A program made the position numbers and the translations under genes. A stretch of DNA of 64,000 nt, taken from the NCBI GenBank assembly GCA_050950425.1, contig JBMNHO010000002.1, positions 1,364,001-1,428,000 on the forward strand, written 5' to 3'. Each line of letters opens with the position of its first letter. Positions within the stretch are counted from its first letter, which is position 1. Positions 8,451-17,018 of this stretch are shown in pieces. The notes beneath the pieces were generated by a model that saw nothing but the letters and a program-made list of their open reading frames with translations, was not told the origin of the DNA and did no database searches. Source of the DNA: RGIG529 sp050950425. Lineage in GTDB: Bacteria; Bacillota; Clostridia; Oscillospirales; Oscillospiraceae.

Positions 8451-11400
8451 TTGTATCTGAAGTCACTGGAGATGCAAGGATTCAAATCGTTTCCCGACAA
8501 AACGGTCATTTCGTTTGACCGGGGGATTTCCGCCGTTGTCGGACCCAATGGCAGCGGAAAGTCTAACTTGTCCGACGCTGTTTTGTGGGTTCTGGGGGAA
8601 CAGAAATCCCGGGCGCTGCGGGGCGGGAAAATGGAAGATGTGATTTTTGGCGGAACCCAAACCCGAAAGGCTGTGGGCTTTGCCCAGGTGACCTTGATTT
8701 TGGACAACGAGGACGGCACCTTGCCCCTGCCGGAGCGGGAAGTGATGGTCGCCCGCCGATATTACCGCTCCGGGGAGAGCGTCTATTTGATCAACCGCGC
8801 CGCCGTTCGGCTGCGGGACGTGCAGGAGCTGTTTCTGGATACCGGGTTGGGGCAAGAAGGATACTCGGTCATCGGGCAGGGAAAAATCGATGAAATTTTA
8901 TCCGCCAGGCCGGAAGAGCGAAGGGGCGTTTTGGAAGAGGCGGCGGGCATCTCTCGGTTTCGTTATCGAAAGGAAGAGGCGCAGCGCAAGCTGAGACGAA
9001 CGGACGAAAATCTGCTGCGGATCACAGACAAGATCGCGGAACTGGAGCTTCAGGTTGTCCCCTTGCGGGAACAAGCGGCCCAGGCAAAGCAGTATCTATA
9101 CCTGCGGGACGAACTGCGGGGGCTGGAGATTTCTCTCTGGCTGACCCGGCTGGAGTGCTTGAAAGAAAGCCGAAGAGAGAACGAAAGCAAGCTGGAAAAC
9201 GCTTTGGCATACAGAGGGGCGCTGCAAACGGCGCTGGAAGGCTTGTATGACGAAGGAGAAAGGCTGCAGCAGGCCATGCGGGAACGGGACACGGCCCAAG
9301 ATCAGATCAGGCAGGACCAGGCCGCGTGGAACGCCCGGCAAACAGAAGGGGAAAGCCGCCTTGCCGTGCTGGAATCCAGGGTTTCCGACCTGTCAGAGCG
9401 GATGCATGCTCTGGAACGGGAGAAGCCGGAACGAGACAGACGCATACGCCGCCTTTCCGGCCAAATAGAGGAAAAGAGCGCCCGTCTTTTGGAGATTGAA
9501 GCGCAGCAGGCAGACCAAACGCTTTGTTTGGAGGCGGATCAGCAGCGTGGGCTGGAGATTCAACGGGAGCTGGCCGCGCTGGATGCCGCCCGGGAAGCGG
9601 CCGCGCGTCAGGCGGCCGAGCAGCAGTCGAAAACGGAAAAGATGCGAGAGCGGCAAGCCGCCTTGCAGGCTGTGTTGGGCGAGCTTTTGGGGCAAATGAA
9701 CCGGATAAAACAGGAAAAGGCCGCAAGCGACGACGGGGAACGGGAGATGCGCCGCACGCTGGACGAAGCCCAGCGTGAGACGCAAACGGCGCAGGCGGCG
9801 CTTGCGCAGGCCACAGAGCGTGTGCGCGGGGCCAAGGCCCAAGCGGAGCAACAGGAAGAGAAAACCAGAGCCGCCGCCCGGGAGAGAGAAGCGCTGGGCC
9901 GCCAGCTGGAGCAAGCAGCCGCGAAGGCGGAGATGCTAAAGGGGCTGGAGGATCTGTACGAAGGATATTCAAGGGCGGTGCGTGTGCTGATGAAGGCGGG
10001 AGGAGCGCTTCCCGGCATCCGAGGGCCCGTTTCCGCCCATATTCAGGCGAGGCCCCCTTATGTCCTCGCCATTGAGGTGGCGCTGGGGGGCGCTCTGCAG
10101 CAGATCATCGTGGAGACAGACGAAGCAGGGAAGAAAGCCATCGCCTATCTCAAAGGGGAAAAGGCCGGGAGGGCGACGTTTCTGCCCATGAACACCGTGC
10201 GCGGCAAACCCATGGACGTGAGATCCATGGAGAGCGCGCCGGGCTTTTTGGGGGTTGCCAGCGATTTGGTTTCTTACAATGCGGAATATAACGGTATCAT
10301 GGCCCACTTGCTGGGGCGCACCGTGGTGATGACGGACTTGGATCATGCCATCCCTTTGGCGAGGCAGTTTCGGCACCAGTTTCGCATTGTGACGCTGGAC
10401 GGCCAAATGCTCCAGCGGGGCGGGGCCATGACAGGGGGAAGCGCCGGAGCAAAGGCCGGGATATTATCCCGCGCGGCGGAGCTTGACCAGATGAAGCGGC
10501 AGCAGAGAGAGTTGGAAGCCGCCGCCCTGGCCGGCGACAGGTCATTGGAGCAGGCGCAGAAGGAACGGGCCAAAGCGCGGGCCCAGCTGGAGGCGCAAGA
10601 GCAGACCCGCAAAAGGGCGGCGGAGCGGGCTGTCTCCTGTCAGTTGGCCAGCGAACAGTGCAAGGCCGGCTATGCCGCCCTTTTGGCCCAAAGACAGGCG
10701 CAAGAGGAGGCACACGGTCTTTTGCAGGGGCGGGTCGAACAAACGAAAAACGAAATGGACGGGTTGGCTCAACTGTTGCGGCAAGCGGACGGCACAAAAA
10801 GCGAACCGGACGGGGCGCCGGCCCGGGAAGAAGCGCGGCGAAACGCGCTTGACAGAGAAAAAGAGGCGCTGTCCGCCCGGAACGCAAAAGGGCAGGCTCT
10901 TCTTTCCGCCTTGCAGTCAGAGCAGGCGGCCCTGACGGCCGGGCTGGAAGAGCTGACGGTTTTGTTCCAGGGAATGGAGGAGGACCGAAAGGCGCTGCAA
11001 ACCCAGCAAAGGGAATGCGCCGCTTCCGCCCAGGGGCTTTTGCGGCAAATAGGAGATCAAAAGGCGACGATGCAGACGCTGGAACAGAAACAGGCGCAAA
11101 CCCAAGCAGAACTGGAACGGCTGGCACAGGAGCGAATCCAACTAGAGGGCCGGCGGGTGCGGGCGGAAAAAGAGGCCCAAAAGACAAACCAATCCCTGTT
11201 GCAGACAGAGCGGGAGTGGGCCACCCTTGCCCAGAAGAAGCAGGAGTGGGATCTGGAGGAAACGGGAATTCTAGAAAAGCTGTGGGACACGTATGGCCTG
11301 TCGCACAGCGGGGCGCTCCCCCTTCGCCAGAAGCTCGCGGACGTCGGTGCGGCGTCCCGGCAGATCGGCACGCTGAAGCAGAAGATGCGGGCGCTTGGCA

Positions 11401-12014
11401 CCCCCAATTTAGGAGCCATTGAAGCGTTTGAACAGGTGAACAGCCGATACGAGTATTTAAGCCGGGAACGGGAAGACATTACGAAAGCCAAAGAAGAGCT
11501 AAGCCGTATCATCGAGGCCATCACAGAGGAAATGAAAGAAGTGTTTCAAACACAGTTTGACACGTTGAATCAGTTGTTTTCCGAGGTATTTCAGGCGCTG
11601 TTCGGCGGAGGGAAGGCCCATCTGGAGCTGGAAACGGGCGAGGACATTTTGGAGTGCAACATTGAAATCCGGGCCCAGCCGCCGGGCAAGTCTCTGAAAA
11701 CCATTTCGCTGCTCTCCGGCGGAGAGAAGGCATTTGTGGCCATCGCCCTGTACTTTGCCATTTTAAAGCTGCGGCCCACGCCCTTTTGCATGATGGACGA
11801 AATTGAAGCGGCGCTGGACGAGCAGAACGTGACGCGGTTTGCAAGGTATCTGCGTTCCATTTCAGATCAAACCCAGTTTGTCGTCATCACCCATCGCAGA
11901 GGCACCATGGAAGAAGCCGATATGCTATATGGCATTACCATGCAGGAGCAGGGCGTTTCCAAGGTGGTGACCCTGCGGCTGGATGAAGCATCGGATCTGT
12001 TGCAATTTTCATAA
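8451..12014 (+). CDS. smc: chromosome segregation protein SMC
   Basis: About 1187 aa, the full length of a bacterial condensin SMC. Walker A GPNGSGKSNL is at 31-40; the C-terminal signature LSGGEKAFVAIAL is near 1088 and Walker B FCMMDEIEAALDE near 1110. Long coiled coils flank a hinge at about 515-650 (GPVSAHIQ...GAMTGGSAG). I prefer TTG 8451, which gives MYLKSLEMQGFKSF, because GAGGAGGT ends 7 bases before it and overlaps the alternative GTG at 8442. It works with ScpA and ScpB to compact and separate the chromosome. ftsY follows 14 bases later, as in Bacillus. Confidence 0.96.
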   Translation: MYLKSLEMQGFKSFPDKTVISFDRGISAVVGPNGSGKSNLSDAVLWVLGEQKSRALRGGKMEDVIFGGTQTRKAVGFAQVTLILDNEDGTLPLPEREVMVARRYYRSGESVYLINRAAVRLRDVQELFLDTGLGQEGYSVIGQGKIDEILSARPEERRGVLEEAAGISRFRYRKEEAQRKLRRTDENLLRITDKIAELELQVVPLREQAAQAKQYLYLRDELRGLEISLWLTRLECLKESRRENESKLENALAYRGALQTALEGLYDEGERLQQAMRERDTAQDQIRQDQAAWNARQTEGESRLAVLESRVSDLSERMHALEREKPERDRRIRRLSGQIEEKSARLLEIEAQQADQTLCLEADQQRGLEIQRELAALDAAREAAARQAAEQQSKTEKMRERQAALQAVLGELLGQMNRIKQEKAASDDGEREMRRTLDEAQRETQTAQAALAQATERVRGAKAQAEQQEEKTRAAAREREALGRQLEQAAAKAEMLKGLEDLYEGYSRAVRVLMKAGGALPGIRGPVSAHIQARPPYVLAIEVALGGALQQIIVETDEAGKKAIAYLKGEKAGRATFLPMNTVRGKPMDVRSMESAPGFLGVASDLVSYNAEYNGIMAHLLGRTVVMTDLDHAIPLARQFRHQFRIVTLDGQMLQRGGAMTGGSAGAKAGILSRAAELDQMKRQQRELEAAALAGDRSLEQAQKERAKARAQLEAQEQTRKRAAERAVSCQLASEQCKAGYAALLAQRQAQEEAHGLLQGRVEQTKNEMDGLAQLLRQADGTKSEPDGAPAREEARRNALDREKEALSARNAKGQALLSALQSEQAALTAGLEELTVLFQGMEEDRKALQTQQRECAASAQGLLRQIGDQKATMQTLEQKQAQTQAELERLAQERIQLEGRRVRAEKEAQKTNQSLLQTEREWATLAQKKQEWDLEETGILEKLWDTYGLSHSGALPLRQKLADVGAASRQIGTLKQKMRALGTPNLGAIEAFEQVNSRYEYLSREREDITKAKEELSRIIEAITEEMKEVFQTQFDTLNQLFSEVFQALFGGGKAHLELETGEDILECNIEIRAQPPGKSLKTISLLSGGEKAFVAIALYFAILKLRPTPFCMMDEIEAALDEQNVTRFARYLRSISDQTQFVVITHRRGTMEEADMLYGITMQEQGVSKVVTLRLDEASDLLQFS

Positions 12015-12028
12015 AATGGAGAAGAAAT

Positions 12029-12934
12029 ATGAGTTTTTTCAATAAAATCAAAGAGAAGCTTACCAAGACCCAAAAAGCCATCGGCAGCTCTTTGGACGGC
12101 ATTTTTTCCGGCTTTTCCTCGCTGAAGGATGATTTTTTTGACGAGTTGGAGGAAACCCTGATCTTAGCGGATATGGGCGTGGAGACCTCTGTGCGGGTGG
12201 TGGAAGCCCTGCGGGCCAAGATAAAGGAAGAGAAGATCAAAGAGCCGGAAGCGGCGAGAGAAGCCCTGCGCGGGATTTTAATTGAAATGCTGCAAGTGGG
12301 GGACACGAAGCTGCATCTGGAGACGAAGCCCTCTGTTATTTTGGTCATCGGCGTCAACGGCGTGGGGAAAACCACCACCATCGGCAAGCTTGGCGCCGCA
12401 TGGAAGCAGGCGGGCAAGCGGGTGCTGCTGTGCGCCGGGGACACCTTCCGCGCCGCCGCGGCAGACCAGCTGCAGGTTTGGGCGGAGCGGGACGGCGTGG
12501 AGCTGGTTCGTCAAAAAGAAGGGGCAGACCCTGCCGCCGTGGTGTTTGACGCCATCTCCGCCGCCAAAGCGAGGGGCAGCGACCTTGTGATCTGCGATAC
12601 GGCGGGCCGGCTGCACAACAAGCAGAATTTGATGAACGAGCTGAGCAAGATCAGCCATATCATCGACCGGGAGCTGCCGGACGCCAGCCGGGAGACCCTT
12701 TTGGTGCTGGACGCCACAACAGGGCAGAACGGCCTGCTTCAGGCGATCCAGTTCAAAGAAGCGGCGGGGGTCACTGGGGTTGTGCTAACCAAGATGGACG
12801 GCACCGCCAAGGGAGGAATCGTCTTTGCTGTTTCCGATACGTTGGGCATCCCCGTCAAATACATCGGCGTGGGCGAGCAGGCGGACGACCTGGTGCCCTT
12901 TGACGCCGCGGAATTTGTCAGGGCGATGGTCTAG
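12029..12934 (+). CDS. ftsY: signal recognition particle receptor FtsY
   Basis: A 301-aa SRP GTPase that docks ribosome-SRP complexes at the membrane. The NG domain shows the P-loop GVNGVGKTTT (108-117), the insertion DTFRAAAADQL (138-148), DTAGR near 190 and TKMDG near 254. The N-terminal acidic A domain is very short, as is usual in Firmicutes. smc lies directly upstream and the XTP pyrophosphatase starts 16 bases downstream. Confidence 0.96.
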   Translation: MSFFNKIKEKLTKTQKAIGSSLDGIFSGFSSLKDDFFDELEETLILADMGVETSVRVVEALRAKIKEEKIKEPEAAREALRGILIEMLQVGDTKLHLETKPSVILVIGVNGVGKTTTIGKLGAAWKQAGKRVLLCAGDTFRAAAADQLQVWAERDGVELVRQKEGADPAAVVFDAISAAKARGSDLVICDTAGRLHNKQNLMNELSKISHIIDRELPDASRETLLVLDATTGQNGLLQAIQFKEAAGVTGVVLTKMDGTAKGGIVFAVSDTLGIPVKYIGVGEQADDLVPFDAAEFVRAMV

Positions 12935-12950
12935 AAGGGGTGGGAACACG

Positions 12951-13556
12951 ATGAAATTGGTCTTGGCCTCGCAAAACCCCAAAAAACTGGGGGAAATGCA
13001 GGATATTTTATCCCATTTGGGTGTAGAAGTGGTGCTGCAGTCTGCCTTGGACGTTTATGTGGACGTGGAAGAAACGGGGAAAACCTTTGGGGAAAACGCA
13101 GAGATGAAAGCCCGCGCCGTGATGGAAGCAACGGGCCTTCCTGCCATTGGGGACGACTCCGGCCTTGCGGTGGACGCTTTGGGGGGCAAGCCCGGTATCT
13201 ACTCCGCCCGATACGGCGGGCCGGGGCTTAGCGACGCGGAACGGTACCGGTTGCTGCTGCAAAATATGCAGGGGGAAAAGGACAGGGCCTGCCGCTTTGT
13301 CTGCGCCATTGCGTGCTGCTTTCCGGACGGGCGGGTTCTGACGGCGGAGGGTACCTGCGAGGGCGCCGTGGGAACGGAGCCCCGGGGGGAAGGCGGGTTT
13401 GGATATGACCCGGTTTTTTACCTGCCGGAGCAGGGGCGAACCATGGCGGAGCTGACGCCCTATGAAAAACACCAAATTTCCCATAGAGGGAAAGCCCTGC
13501 GCCAGTTTGCGCAGCAAATGGCGGCCGAGGCCGCGGAAACGAAACCGGAGAGATAG
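12951..13556 (+). CDS. rdgB: XTP/dITP diphosphatase (RdgB/HAM1 family)
   Basis: A 201-aa HAM1-type pyrophosphatase that removes non-canonical purine nucleotides such as XTP, dITP and ITP. It begins MKLVLASQNPKKLGEMQDIL, the usual nucleotide-binding start, and holds GDDSGLAVDALGGKPGIYSA and GEGGFGYDPVFYLPE. ATG 12951 is preceded by GAAGGGGTGGGA. It ends 9 bases before yhbY, a tight operon. Confidence 0.95.
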   Translation: MKLVLASQNPKKLGEMQDILSHLGVEVVLQSALDVYVDVEETGKTFGENAEMKARAVMEATGLPAIGDDSGLAVDALGGKPGIYSARYGGPGLSDAERYRLLLQNMQGEKDRACRFVCAIACCFPDGRVLTAEGTCEGAVGTEPRGEGGFGYDPVFYLPEQGRTMAELTPYEKHQISHRGKALRQFAQQMAAEAAETKPER

Positions 13557-13565
13557 GAGAATATC

Positions 13566-13874
13566 ATGGAACTAACCAGCAAACAAAGGGCTTACCTGCG
13601 AGGGGCAGCCAACGGAGCGGATACCATTTTGCATATTGGGAAAGATGGGATCAGCGACACGGTGATTGCCCAGGCAAACGACGCGCTGGAAGCAAGAGAG
13701 CTGATCAAATGCAGAGTACTGGAAAGCGCGGGTCTGACGGCGCGGGAGGTCTGCGACCTTTTGTCCCGGCAGACGCGCAGCGAGCAGGTGCAGGTCATCG
13801 GCTCTACATTTGTGCTGTATCGGAAAAGCCACAAAAAGGACATCAAACACATCATGTTGCCTACGCAAAAATAA
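13566..13874 (+). CDS. yhbY: YhbY-family RNA-binding protein (CRM domain)
   Basis: A 102-aa single CRM domain protein. It opens with LTSKQRAYLRGAANGADTIL and has the GKDGISD loop in place of the family's conserved glycine-rich GxxG. Members bind precursor 50S ribosomal subunits; a role in ribosome assembly is known for the family but not shown here. It lies between rdgB and nadD, the usual Firmicute order. Confidence 0.93.
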   Translation: MELTSKQRAYLRGAANGADTILHIGKDGISDTVIAQANDALEARELIKCRVLESAGLTAREVCDLLSRQTRSEQVQVIGSTFVLYRKSHKKDIKHIMLPTQK

Positions 13875-13913
13875 AGGGAGTTCTCACTTGAGAGATTGAT
13901 CGGGAGGATCAGG

Positions 13914-15125
13914 ATGGATACGATGATTCAGCCAAAGAAGATTGGCATTTTTGGCGGGACGTTCAACCCGCCTCACGTGGGGCATATTTTGCCTGCCCAT
14001 GGGGCGGCAGAAAAGCTTGGCGTAGATCTGCTGTTTTTTGTGCCTACGGGAATCCCTCCGCATAAAGTCTTGCCGCAATGCACGCCCACGGCACAGGAGC
14101 GGCTGGAAATGCTGCATCTTGCGGTGGACAGCATTCCCAACGCAAGGGCGCTGGATTTGGAACTGAAACGGGAAGGGAAAAGCTACACCATTGACACCAT
14201 CCGCATGCTGCAAACGGCATATCCGGACGCTGTGTTTTACTTTCTGATGGGGACGGACATGTTTCAAACCCTGGAGACATGGCAGAACCACGAGGAGCTG
14301 CTTTCCATCATCCGCCCCGTTGTTCTGAACCGGGGAGAACAGGGGGAGAAAGAAAAAAACGCCAAACATGCGGCCAGTCTGAAAGGGAAATACGGAACCG
14401 AATGCATTTGTATCCACGGGGAGCCGGTCGTGATTTCGTCAACGGAACTTCGGCACGCCGCAGAAGACGGAACATGGAACAAATTCGTGTTCCCTTCTGT
14501 CTATGGTTATATCCTGCGCCATCAGCTGTACGGCGTCCAAAAGGATTTGAAGCGTTTGTCCATGGAGGAGCTGCGGGCCGTGGCTTGCAGCTTTTTGAAG
14601 GCAAAGCGCATTCCCCACGTGCTGGGGACAGAGCGGGCGGCCGTTGCCCTGGCGGGGCGCTGGGGCGCAGAGAAAAAAGAGGCCCAGATAGCCGCTCTGC
14701 TGCATGACTGCACCAAGCGGCTGGAGATGGAAGAACAGTTGAAATTATGCAGGAAATATGGTATTGTGTTAGACGAATTGGAGCAAAAGACGCTGAAATT
14801 GCTGCATGCCATCACCGGAGCGGAAGTGGGACGGGACGTGTTAGGTGTTTCGGATGCCGTGTACGCCGCCATTCGATGGCATACAACCGGCAGAGCCAAC
14901 ATGAGCCTTTTGGAAAAGGTGATTTACCTGGCCGACTTCATTGAAGAAAATCGGGATTTTCCGGGGGTGGAAACCCTTCGCGCGCTGGCGTTTGAGGACT
15001 TGGACGAAGCGATGCTCCTGGGCCTTAATACGACCATTGGAGAGATGAAAAAGCGGGGGAACCCGGTTCACTTTCGTACTCTGGAAGCGAGGGATTGGCT
15101 GAAAGGAACCAAACATGAGTGCTAA
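13914..15125 (+). CDS. nadD: nicotinate-nucleotide adenylyltransferase fused to a YqeK-type HD hydrolase
   Basis: A 403-aa two-domain protein. Residues 1-200 are NadD, which makes deamido-NAD from nicotinate mononucleotide and ATP: GGTFNPPHVGH (14-24) is the nucleotidyl-transferase HxGH region and ISSTELR the C-terminal signature. Residues about 215-400 are a YqeK-type HD domain with LLHDCTKRL and IRWHTTG; YqeK proteins hydrolyse diadenosine tetraphosphate. In Bacillus these are adjacent separate genes. ATG 13914 has GGGAGG at proper spacing; a TTG 18 bases upstream does not. It overlaps the LCP gene by 11 bases. Confidence 0.93.
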   Translation: MDTMIQPKKIGIFGGTFNPPHVGHILPAHGAAEKLGVDLLFFVPTGIPPHKVLPQCTPTAQERLEMLHLAVDSIPNARALDLELKREGKSYTIDTIRMLQTAYPDAVFYFLMGTDMFQTLETWQNHEELLSIIRPVVLNRGEQGEKEKNAKHAASLKGKYGTECICIHGEPVVISSTELRHAAEDGTWNKFVFPSVYGYILRHQLYGVQKDLKRLSMEELRAVACSFLKAKRIPHVLGTERAAVALAGRWGAEKKEAQIAALLHDCTKRLEMEEQLKLCRKYGIVLDELEQKTLKLLHAITGAEVGRDVLGVSDAVYAAIRWHTTGRANMSLLEKVIYLADFIEENRDFPGVETLRALAFEDLDEAMLLGLNTTIGEMKKRGNPVHFRTLEARDWLKGTKHEC

Positions 15126-16503
15126 CAACAGAAACAAATCTTCCTCTGGCAGCCGGATCCAAGGCGGCAAAAGAGGGGGAAAATCCGGGTTTCGAAAATG
15201 GATGTTCGTCCCTCTGATCTTGGCGGTCATCGTGGTGGGCATATTTATTTCGTACAAAATGATGGTGCGCCCACCCAGCGTAGGACAGGGTATTTTGCAG
15301 GAGGACGGCACCAAAGCAGAGCCGACCCGGGTGCAGGGAAGCGGCAGAAAGCAGGACTTTTACACCTTCCTGCTGTGTGGAACCGATGACGGAAACGGCG
15401 GAACCGACACCATTATGATTGCGGCTTATGATGTGAAAAACCAAAAGATGAACGTGATGAGTATTCCGCGGGACACGATGGTCAACGTAAGCTGGAGTAC
15501 GAAGAAGATCAACTCCACGTACAACGCGGGAGGCATCTCCCGGCTGGCCCGGGAAGCGGGCAACTTGATCGGGTTTCCCCTTGATTTTTATATCAAGATA
15601 GATCTGGAAGGGTTTGTCGAGCTGATTGACGCGCTGGACGGGGTGGATTTTGAGGTGCCTTGCAACATGAATTATGAGGACCCCACACAAAACTTGTCAA
15701 TCCATGTGAAAAAAGGGATGCAGCACTTAAACGGCAAAGACGCCGTGGGTGTTGTGCGCTGGAGGAAGAACAACGACGGGACGGGCTACTCCTCTGGGGA
15801 CATCGGGCGGATTCAAACCCAGCAGGCGTTTTTAAAGGCCGTTGGAAAGAAGTGTCTCAATTTGGGGAATATTACAAAGGTGAAGGAATTTGCTGAAATT
15901 TTCTCCAAATATGTGGAGACCAACTTATCCCTCGGCAATCTGATTTGGCTGGGACAGCAAGGGCTTGGCCTAGATTTGGAAAGCATTCATTTTTTCACCA
16001 TGCCGGGGAACTATGCCGCAACGCATCAGGGAGTCTCTTACGTAACGCCTGATGCCCGTCAATTGGTGACGGCGGTCAACACATATTTAAACCCATACCT
16101 GGCGCAGGTGACAAGCGAAGATTTGGACGTGATGTCCATCACAAGCGGAGGCAAGCTGGTGTCCAGCAAGGGGCAGCTGGCAAGCGGCGTCACCGCTTCT
16201 TCGGGTACGCAGGGCAGCAGCGCCGGCAATGCCGCAGCAACGTCGGCGGGGACAGCCGCCCCTTCGGCCGCGCCAAAGCAGAGCAAGGCGCCGGCCGCCC
16301 CGGCTTCCTCAAAGCCGTCGGCTGCGCCAAAACAATCTGCCGGGGCAACCCCGTCTGCTCAGCCGACACACGGGGCAACGGCCGCGCCCACCGCAAAACC
16401 CTCGAACACTCCCATACCGATTGAGACAAAAACGCCCGGCACCGCGGAACCGACAGAAGTTATTCCCATTCCGACAGGGGCGTTGGAAGATGCTGCCGAC
16501 TGA
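15115..16503 (+). CDS. LytR-CpsA-Psr family wall glycopolymer ligase
   Basis: A 462-aa membrane-anchored LCP protein. A basic N-terminus precedes one transmembrane helix at about 28-46 (MFVPLILAVIVVGIFISYK). The LCP catalytic domain follows with LLCGTDDGNGGTDTIM, MSIPRDTMV, and the RWRKNNDG/GDIGRIQTQQAF region bearing the conserved arginines that bind polyprenyl pyrophosphate. Such enzymes attach teichoic acids or capsule to peptidoglycan outside the membrane. The last 120 residues are a low-complexity Ala/Pro/Ser/Thr stretch, probably wall-spanning. The gene overlaps nadD and precedes rsfS. Confidence 0.93.
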   Translation: MSANNRNKSSSGSRIQGGKRGGKSGFRKWMFVPLILAVIVVGIFISYKMMVRPPSVGQGILQEDGTKAEPTRVQGSGRKQDFYTFLLCGTDDGNGGTDTIMIAAYDVKNQKMNVMSIPRDTMVNVSWSTKKINSTYNAGGISRLAREAGNLIGFPLDFYIKIDLEGFVELIDALDGVDFEVPCNMNYEDPTQNLSIHVKKGMQHLNGKDAVGVVRWRKNNDGTGYSSGDIGRIQTQQAFLKAVGKKCLNLGNITKVKEFAEIFSKYVETNLSLGNLIWLGQQGLGLDLESIHFFTMPGNYAATHQGVSYVTPDARQLVTAVNTYLNPYLAQVTSEDLDVMSITSGGKLVSSKGQLASGVTASSGTQGSSAGNAAATSAGTAAPSAAPKQSKAPAAPASSKPSAAPKQSAGATPSAQPTHGATAAPTAKPSNTPIPIETKTPGTAEPTEVIPIPTGALEDAAD

Positions 16504-16546
16504 CGGGCAGGACGACTTGATAAACGATGCTGAAAGGAGCATGCTT

Positions 16547-16894
16547 GTGATAACACCAAAGGAAATGGCTCAGACAGTGGCAAATGCACTGGACTCAAAA
16601 AAAGGACAAGATATTTGCGTGATGGAGACCACGGCGCTGACCACGCTTGCGGACTATTTTGTGCTTTGTACCGCCGGCTCGACCACCCATTTGAAAACAT
16701 TGTCCGATGAAACGGAAAAAGCGCTGAAGGAACTGGGGGAGACGCCCCACCACATTGAAGGATATCGCAGCGGGAGCTGGGTTTTGCTGGATTTTGGCTG
16801 TCTGGTTGTCCATTTGTTTTTGGAGGAAGCCCGGGAATTTTATGGGTTGGAGCATTTGTGGAGCGATGCAAAACAGATCGATTTTTCAAACTAG
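16547..16894 (+). CDS. rsfS: ribosomal silencing factor RsfS
   Basis: A 115-aa RsfS/Iojap protein that binds L14 on the 50S subunit and blocks subunit joining when nutrients are low. The family pattern ALDSKKGQDICVMETT, then LADYFVLCTAGST, then YRSGSWVLLDFG and VHLF is present. I prefer GTG 16547, because AAGGAG lies 7 bases before it but only 1 base before ATG 16541. It lies between the LCP gene and leuS, with nadD-yqeK upstream, the standard context. Confidence 0.94.
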   Translation: MITPKEMAQTVANALDSKKGQDICVMETTALTTLADYFVLCTAGSTTHLKTLSDETEKALKELGETPHHIEGYRSGSWVLLDFGCLVVHLFLEEAREFYGLEHLWSDAKQIDFSN

Positions 16895-16916
16895 GTGAAA
16901 CGGCGCCGCATCGCCC

Positions 16917-16952
16917 CCCCGGCTCCCGCGTTTCGTGCGCGGCGAACCGGGG
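16917..16952 (+). other. GC-rich hairpin in the leuS leader
   Basis: CCCCGG and CCGCG on the left pair with CGCGG and CCGGGG on the right, with a CTC/CGAA internal loop and a seven-base apical loop. No T-tract follows, so it is not a normal terminator. I looked for T-box landmarks before leuS and did not find them. Confidence 0.45.
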
Positions 16953-17018
16953 CTTTCCCATGAGAAAGGCATGCGGGCGCTTCATCTGTTTTTATGATAC
17001 GGGAGGAAGCGAGTTACG

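Noticed and set aside
10297..11187. A 296-codon minus-strand frame inside smc
   Set aside because: Antisense shadow of the coiled-coil coding sequence; proline/alanine-rich, no start signals.
16895..17018. T-box riboswitch before leuS
   Set aside because: No conserved T-box sequence (AGGGTGGNACCGCG) or specifier stem; only a GC-rich hairpin without a T run.
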